From Sediminibacterium ginsengisoli (GTDB taxonomy: Bacteria > Bacteroidota > Bacteroidia > Chitinophagales > Chitinophagaceae), in assembly GCA_943324415.2 (NCBI GenBank), contig CALPLN020000007.1:1-25876 (forward strand): a DNA stretch of 25,876 bases, read 5' to 3'. The position numbers were made by a program, and so were the translations under genes. Below are positions 21,045-25,876 of this stretch, one piece after another (position 1 is the first letter of the stretch; every line of letters begins with the position of its first letter). The notes under the pieces are model-generated. The model had not been told where the DNA came from, did not search any database, and saw only the letters and a list, made by a program, of their open reading frames with translations.

Positions 21045-22457
21045 TTAATTCCATCCTCCCCCTAGGGCTCGGTAAATATTGACTTTAGTTTGTAATTGCT
21101 TCAACTTTGTTTCAATCAATTCTATTCTTGAATCGAGTGCTTCACGTTGTGTCAACAATACTTCTATATAATCTGCTTTAGAAGAAAGAAAGAGTTTGTT
21201 AGAAATATCAACAGATTGATTTAGGATCTCCACTTCTTTTGACTTGGTATTATAACTCTTTTTATAATTGTCCATAAGAGATAAGTGGTTGACTACCTCT
21301 ATAAAAGCACTTAGTATAGCACGTTCATATTGATAAGCTGAGATAATCTGTTTTTCGTTGGCGTTTTTATAAGCTGCCTTGATACCGTTCTTATTGATCA
21401 AAGGAGCAACAGCATCTCCAGCAAAACTATACAGTATGGATTCTGGTCTGAAAACAAAGCTTGGATTAAATGCAGTAAATCCTGATCCAGCAGTTAAGCG
21501 GAATGATGGATAAAAATTAGCTCTTGCTATCTGCACATCTAATTTTGATGCACCCAATGCCAATTCTGCTTGTCGAATGTCTGGACGATTCAGTAGTAAT
21601 TGAGTAGGTATTCCACTTTGCACCATTTCAACAGGAATGTCATTGATAGCTGCGGTAGTTCTTGCCACATGTTGTGCGAATCTGCCCGATAAAAAATTAA
21701 TTTTATTTTCCGTTTCAACAATTTGCTGTTGAATATCGAACTGCAGATTTTGGGTATGCAATAATTGCGCGTCAAATCGGTTAACTGCTAGTTGTGAGAC
21801 TTTTGCCGCTTCTTTTTCCAATTTAATCATGCTTAGTGCATTCCTCTGTAGCTCAATATTTTGCTGAAGGATGGCTAATAAATTATCAAGGGCTATTAAT
21901 TCATAATAAGCACTTGAAATTTCTGAAATCACATTCGTTACCATGAAATTTCTACCTTCTATCGTTGAAAAATATTTGAGTGCAGCTGACTTTTTTGAGT
22001 TTCTAAGTTTTTTCCAGACATCTAGTTCCCAAGAAGCGTAGACCCCAGCTTTAAAATCGCCAATATGCTTTGGACCTTTATCAGGATTTGCATTTAGGTC
22101 CTCCTCTGAAATGCCATCAAAAGTATAGCTACCTGTTTTCTCAAAAGCTGCAACGCCGCCAATATTTACGAATGGTAAGTACTCACCCTTTCTTGCTTGA
22201 ATTTCATTTTTATCAATTTCAATTTCGCGAAGTGCGATATTTAATTCTTGATTATTTTTGAGCGCGGTATCAATAATGGCTATCAAGAATGGGTCAGTAA
22301 AATACTGACGCCATTTTAATGAAGCAACATTCGTTGAATCCTGAACCGAGTTATAGTAAGCAGGAACCGTCTTGTTTTCTTGTTTGCTGATGAGTGTAGG
22401 TATTTTACATGCTGTAAAACTTACAATAGCAACTAAGAGATAAAATTTATATTTCAT
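21045..22457 (-). CDS. Outer membrane efflux lipoprotein (TolC/OprM-like)
   Basis: Outer membrane channel component of a tripartite RND efflux pump, 470 residues, the usual size. FTAC at 14-17 is a lipobox, as in OprM/NodT-type channels. Two OEP repeats are visible: one begins WRQYFTDPFLIAIIDTALKNNQELNIALREIEIDKNEIQARKGEYLPFVNI, the other LLNRPDIRQAELALGASKLDVQIARANFYPSFRLTAGSGF. Both carry the long helices and the 'ARxxxYP' type turn. The start overlaps the end of the pump gene by 11 bases in another frame, so the two are co-translated from one transcript. The gene ends 24 bases before a strong terminator. Confidence 0.93.
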   Translation of the reverse strand: MKYKFYLLVAIVSFTACKIPTLISKQENKTVPAYYNSVQDSTNVASLKWRQYFTDPFLIAIIDTALKNNQELNIALREIEIDKNEIQARKGEYLPFVNIGGVAAFEKTGSYTFDGISEEDLNANPDKGPKHIGDFKAGVYASWELDVWKKLRNSKKSAALKYFSTIEGRNFMVTNVISEISSAYYELIALDNLLAILQQNIELQRNALSMIKLEKEAAKVSQLAVNRFDAQLLHTQNLQFDIQQQIVETENKINFLSGRFAQHVARTTAAINDIPVEMVQSGIPTQLLLNRPDIRQAELALGASKLDVQIARANFYPSFRLTAGSGFTAFNPSFVFRPESILYSFAGDAVAPLINKNGIKAAYKNANEKQIISAYQYERAILSAFIEVVNHLSLMDNYKKSYNTKSKEVEILNQSVDISNKLFLSSKADYIEVLLTQREALDSRIELIETKLKQLQTKVNIYRALGGGWN

Positions 22458-25400
22458 TTTTATGCCTCCTTATTCTTTTAATGATCTTTTTAATCTGTTT
22501 AGTTAACATGGATTCCTCTCTACTTTCTATATAGTCTTCTGTTAATGGGTTTAAGTCCTCGCCTTTAATGAGCGATCTCCCTTCTTGAAGCTTCGCGAAA
22601 ATGTAATAAAGTCCAGGTATTACGATGACGCCAAAAATGGTTCCAAATAACATTCCACCCAGTGCAGATGCGCCAATAGTATGGTTACCAACTGCGCCTG
22701 GACCTTTTGCCAAAACAAGTGGAATCAACCCTGCAATAAATGCAAATGAAGTCATTAGAATTGGACGAAAACGCGCTTTTGCTCCAGCAATTGCAGATGC
22801 TAATACAGTTGCACCTTTGTTATGTTTTTGTACGGCGAACTCTACAATTAATACAGCGTTTTTGCCTAACAATCCTACAAGCATGATGAGTCCAATTTGG
22901 GCATACACATCATTCGATAAATTCATTGCTTTTAATAAGAAGAAGGATCCGAATACGCCAGGGAAAATAGAAAGCAAAATTACCATTGGTAAAATGAAAC
23001 TTTCATATTGTGCAGCCAAAATGAGGTATACAAAAAAGATGACTACCAAGAAAATATACAATGCTTCATTTCCTCTTCTTGATTCATCATAAGAGATACC
23101 TTCCCATGCTATATCATATCCTCTAGGCAATGATGCTGCAGCTACTTCTTTAATGGCCTCAATTGCGTCACCCGAAGAATAGCCATTGGAGGGAACGCCA
23201 TTGATCAGAGAGGATATGTATAAATTATATCTAGAAATCTCGTTCGGACCCTGTGTTTTCTTGATACTCATGAAAGCAGAATAAGGAACCATTTCGCCAT
23301 GATCATTTTTAATGAACATATTTAGGATATCTGATGGTTGTTTTCTGAACTCTGGAGAGGCCTGTGTATATACTTTATAGTAATTATTAAAGCGAATAAA
23401 GCCTTGTTCATAAGTACTTCCCACCATAATGTTCAAATTTTCCATGGCTTCACCTAATGACACGCCTTTCTGCATTGCCAAACTGTTGTCAATAAATATC
23501 TCGTATTGAGGATATTTTGCAGAATAAAATGCAAACAATCCACTCAGCTCTTTGCGTTTTTTTAAAGCTTCAACAAATTCTGTGTTTACTTTGTCGAATT
23601 CTTGGTAATCTACATCACTTCCTTTATCTAACAAACGTAAAGAGAACCCGTCCGAAGTACCATAACCTGGAACAGCCGGTGGCTCAAAGTACTCGATATT
23701 CGCAGGTAAATCTTTAGATTTTTCTTCTAATTCTAAGATCACTTCTTTTACATTATGTTTTCTTTCGGACCAATCTTTTAAATTGATTAAACAAGTACCT
23801 GCATTTGATCCACGACCTTCTGTAAGAATTTCATAACCAGCTAAAGAAGTTACCGATGAAACTCCTTCCACCCCTTTCGCTAGTACCTGAAGTTTTTTAA
23901 TAAGTTGATTGGTAAGTTCTAATGTAGTACCTGGTGGCGTTTGAATAATTGCATAAATTTGACCTTGATCTTCATTAGGAATGAAGCCGGCAGGGAGCAC
24001 TTTGTTTATACCCATGATGCCTAATGCAAATACAATTAAAATACCAAACGTTACTGTTTTTCTTTTAACAATTAAACTAAGGAATCGCTCATATTTTTCA
24101 GTAGCAAGATCAAATTTTTTATTAAACCAGTTTAAGAATAGATTGACTAGTGATTTTTTCTTTGGCTTCCCATGTGTATTCTTAAGTAGAATAGCACATA
24201 ATACGGGTGTTAAGGTTAAAGCAACAAACCCTGATATTACAATGGCACTTGCCATAGTGATGGAAAACTGTCTATAAATTACACCCACTGGGCCTGTCAT
24301 AAATGTAACTGGAATAAATACAGAGGTCATGACCAATGTAATTGCGATGATTGCTCCGCTAATTTCCTTTACTACTTTTTGCACTGCTGCGTAGGCTGAT
24401 ATATTCTCTTCCTGCATTTTTACGTGCACTGCTTCCACCACGACAATTGCATTATCGACCACAATACCAATTGATAGTACGAGTGCAAATAATGTAATTA
24501 AGTTAATACTAATATCAAATGCATTCATAATTACAAAAGCGCCAACTAACGATACCGGTACCGCTAAAATTGGAATAATGGTAGAACGCCAATCACCCAG
24601 AAAAATAAATACGACAATTGCTACTAGTAAAAATGCTTCTATTAAAGTATGCAATACTTTTTCTATTGAGGCATCCACAAATTTGGAGACATCATAGTTG
24701 ATCTCAAAATCAATCCCAGGAGGAAAATCCTTCTTTAACTCTTCGAGTTTTGTTTTCACATCATCAATCACAATTTTAGCATTACTTCCTGGATTTTGTT
24801 TTAAAACCAAAGAAGCAGATGGATGTCCGTCTTTATTGGAATAGATATCAACAAACTCAGAACCCACTTCGACTTTTGCAATGTCTTTAAGTTTCAATAC
24901 TTCGCCTTCCGAATTTGCCCTTACAATAATATTGTCATATTGTTCTGGTGTATTGTACCAGCCTTTATAGGTGAATACGTATTCCTGTGACTGGGCTGTC
25001 TTACCAGAGCTTAAACCCACACGACCAGGTCTTGCCAATACACTTTGCTCATCCATTGCTTTTAATACGTCTTTTGCAGAAATATTGTATGCTCTCATAC
25101 GTTCAGGATTCAGCCAAACACGAATTGCAAAGGAACGACTTCCAATGGCTTGTGCGAGCCCCATTCCTTTAATACGTTGTAATTCTGGCAGAATAAAGGT
25201 ATTTGCATAGTTGAATAGATATTTTTCATCAACACTATTATCCTTACTATAAAGGTTTAAGTACATCAACATACTCGGTTGCATTGGCGATATAATGACC
25301 CCTTCACGTTGTACCAATGGAGGAAGGTTGGTCATGACTTGATCTACTCTAGATTTTACCCTTACAGCTGCAAGTGTAGGGTCTGTTCCTGGTTCAAAAA

Positions 25401-25677
25401 TAATTTCGATACTTGCTTCACTTGCACTTGTAGCATCAGATAGCATATACTGCATTCCCTGAACACCATTGATAGCACGTTCCAAAATGGTTAAGGTTGA
25501 TTTTACCAATACATCCGCATTTGATCCAGGAAATTCTATAGATATATTTACTCTTGGTGGAGCAATCTCCGGAAATTGTGCAATAGGAGATTTTGTGATT
25601 GCTATGATACCTGTAAAGAGAATTGCTAAAGATAACGCAATGGCTAAAACAGGTCTTTTTATAAAATTATTAAACAT
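22447..25677 (-). CDS. RND efflux pump, HAE1 family (AcrB-like)
   Basis: Inner membrane proton/drug antiporter, 1076 residues, full length for the hydrophobe/amphiphile efflux group. The N-terminus MFNNFIKRPVLAIALSLAILFTGIIAI is typical. Twelve helices and two large periplasmic loops are implied, with internal duplication (GDWRSTIIPILAVPVSLVGAF in the first half and AAQYESFILPMVILLSIFPGVFG in the second). In the proton-relay helix the sequence is GIVVDNAIVVVEAV: Asp408 is kept, but the next position, Asp408 of E. coli AcrB, is Asn409 here. Lys939 (GLLGKNAVLIVEF) matches the relay Lys940 of AcrB. The natural substrate is unknown. It follows the adaptor gene by 21 bases and overlaps the channel gene by 11. 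Confidence 0.95.
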   Translation of the reverse strand: MFNNFIKRPVLAIALSLAILFTGIIAITKSPIAQFPEIAPPRVNISIEFPGSNADVLVKSTLTILERAINGVQGMQYMLSDATSASEASIEIIFEPGTDPTLAAVRVKSRVDQVMTNLPPLVQREGVIISPMQPSMLMYLNLYSKDNSVDEKYLFNYANTFILPELQRIKGMGLAQAIGSRSFAIRVWLNPERMRAYNISAKDVLKAMDEQSVLARPGRVGLSSGKTAQSQEYVFTYKGWYNTPEQYDNIIVRANSEGEVLKLKDIAKVEVGSEFVDIYSNKDGHPSASLVLKQNPGSNAKIVIDDVKTKLEELKKDFPPGIDFEINYDVSKFVDASIEKVLHTLIEAFLLVAIVVFIFLGDWRSTIIPILAVPVSLVGAFVIMNAFDISINLITLFALVLSIGIVVDNAIVVVEAVHVKMQEENISAYAAVQKVVKEISGAIIAITLVMTSVFIPVTFMTGPVGVIYRQFSITMASAIVISGFVALTLTPVLCAILLKNTHGKPKKKSLVNLFLNWFNKKFDLATEKYERFLSLIVKRKTVTFGILIVFALGIMGINKVLPAGFIPNEDQGQIYAIIQTPPGTTLELTNQLIKKLQVLAKGVEGVSSVTSLAGYEILTEGRGSNAGTCLINLKDWSERKHNVKEVILELEEKSKDLPANIEYFEPPAVPGYGTSDGFSLRLLDKGSDVDYQEFDKVNTEFVEALKKRKELSGLFAFYSAKYPQYEIFIDNSLAMQKGVSLGEAMENLNIMVGSTYEQGFIRFNNYYKVYTQASPEFRKQPSDILNMFIKNDHGEMVPYSAFMSIKKTQGPNEISRYNLYISSLINGVPSNGYSSGDAIEAIKEVAAASLPRGYDIAWEGISYDESRRGNEALYIFLVVIFFVYLILAAQYESFILPMVILLSIFPGVFGSFFLLKAMNLSNDVYAQIGLIMLVGLLGKNAVLIVEFAVQKHNKGATVLASAIAGAKARFRPILMTSFAFIAGLIPLVLAKGPGAVGNHTIGASALGGMLFGTIFGVIVIPGLYYIFAKLQEGRSLIKGEDLNPLTEDYIESREESMLTKQIKKIIKRIRRHKNEI

Positions 25678-25698
25678 TTTTACTTGATTTACTTGCCA

Positions 25699-25876
25699 TT
25701 ATTCGGCATGAATATTTTTGATTCCAGCCAATTCTTTTTCGAGAGATACAAAATTGAACTTGATCTTTTCGTTGCTCTTTACTTTACCTAAACCTTCTAA
25801 AAGAATTTTATCAGTTGTCTCTAGTCCAGAAGCAAGGATATAGAAGTGCGGAATTTCTTGAGCTATCGTAATCTCA
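25699..25876 (-). CDS. RND periplasmic adaptor (membrane fusion protein), C-terminal end only
   Basis: Only the last 58 codons are inside the window; the gene continues beyond base 25876. The frame reads EITIAQEIPHFYILASGLETTDKILLEGLGKVKSNEKIKFNFVSLEKELAGIKNIHAE and then TAA at 25701-25699. The 'I(P)xFYILxSGLETTDKILLEGLGKVKxNxKI' stretch is the membrane-proximal domain of AcrA-like adaptors, where the pump is contacted. Its position 21 bases upstream of the pump gene gives the standard adaptor-pump-channel order. The promoter and any local regulator of the efflux operon lie outside. Confidence 0.85.
   Translation of the reverse strand, partial: EITIAQEIPHFYILASGLETTDKILLEGLGKVKSNEKIKFNFVSLEKELAGIKNIHAE

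Noticed and set aside
22625..23092. A 155-residue plus-strand ORF opposite the RND pump gene
   Set aside because: It lies wholly inside a clear pump gene and its composition mirrors the complement of conserved membrane helices, so it is a shadow frame.

Overview
The window looks like chromosomal DNA of a low-GC Bacteroidota bacterium, probably close to Chitinophagaceae; the family is an inference from gene style, not from a search. Supporting signs are AT-rich coding sequence, almost no Shine-Dalgarno sites, -7 promoter boxes of the TAnnTTTG type, many Sec-exported proteins and lipoproteins, a two-component-propeller/Y_Y_Y sensor, a DUF6090-type protein and a vSGLT-like transporter. I see no rRNA, tRNA, CRISPR array, insertion sequence or prophage gene.

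Layout. 1-3165: a 5'-truncated Na+/sugar symporter, a small export-type membrane protein, a CDGSH iron-sulfur protein and an exported class II cyclic-nucleotide phosphodiesterase. 3379-5965: a TPR-containing HisKA_2 sensor kinase and its LuxR-type response regulator. 5966-6529: a mostly non-coding stretch with a structured leader-RNA candidate, a possible 70-residue membrane peptide and the first copy of a repeated operator. 6530-13356: a tightly packed five-gene operon holding a propeller sensor with a SpoIIE phosphatase output, an RsbW-like kinase, a STAS anti-anti-sigma protein, a GAF-PAS-adenylate cyclase-HD fusion and a TMEM175-like channel. 13466-20860: exported SnoaL-like proteins, a membrane-bound AraC regulator, lipocalin-like lipoproteins, a GATase-like exported protein, a CocE/AEH-type hydrolase and a DUF6090-type protein. 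21045-25876: an RND tripartite efflux operon (outer membrane factor, pump, end of the adaptor), read on the minus strand.

The main discovery is a local regulon. A perfect inverted repeat, TGTTCC-N13-GGAACA, occurs four times, only in intergenic DNA (6426, 13372, 16121, 20931). In each case a TAnnTT -7-like box begins after exactly 41 intervening bases, 28-42 bases before a start codon. The copy at 16121 lies between divergent genes and has such a box at exactly this distance on both sides. The other three copies lack the box in the direction without a gene. This links the partner-switch/cyclase operon, two SnoaL-like proteins, two lipocalin-like lipoproteins, the CocE-type hydrolase and the DUF6090-type protein. 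The membrane-embedded AraC protein at 13951-15144 sits among the targets and is the most economical candidate regulator, but this is unproven.

A second system of interest is the partner-switching cassette whose operon holds no sigma factor but an adenylate cyclase, which suggests that the switch may control cAMP. A third is the leader RNA at about 6024-6137, in which one 5' strand can pair either with an internal copy or with the start-codon copy of the same sequence.
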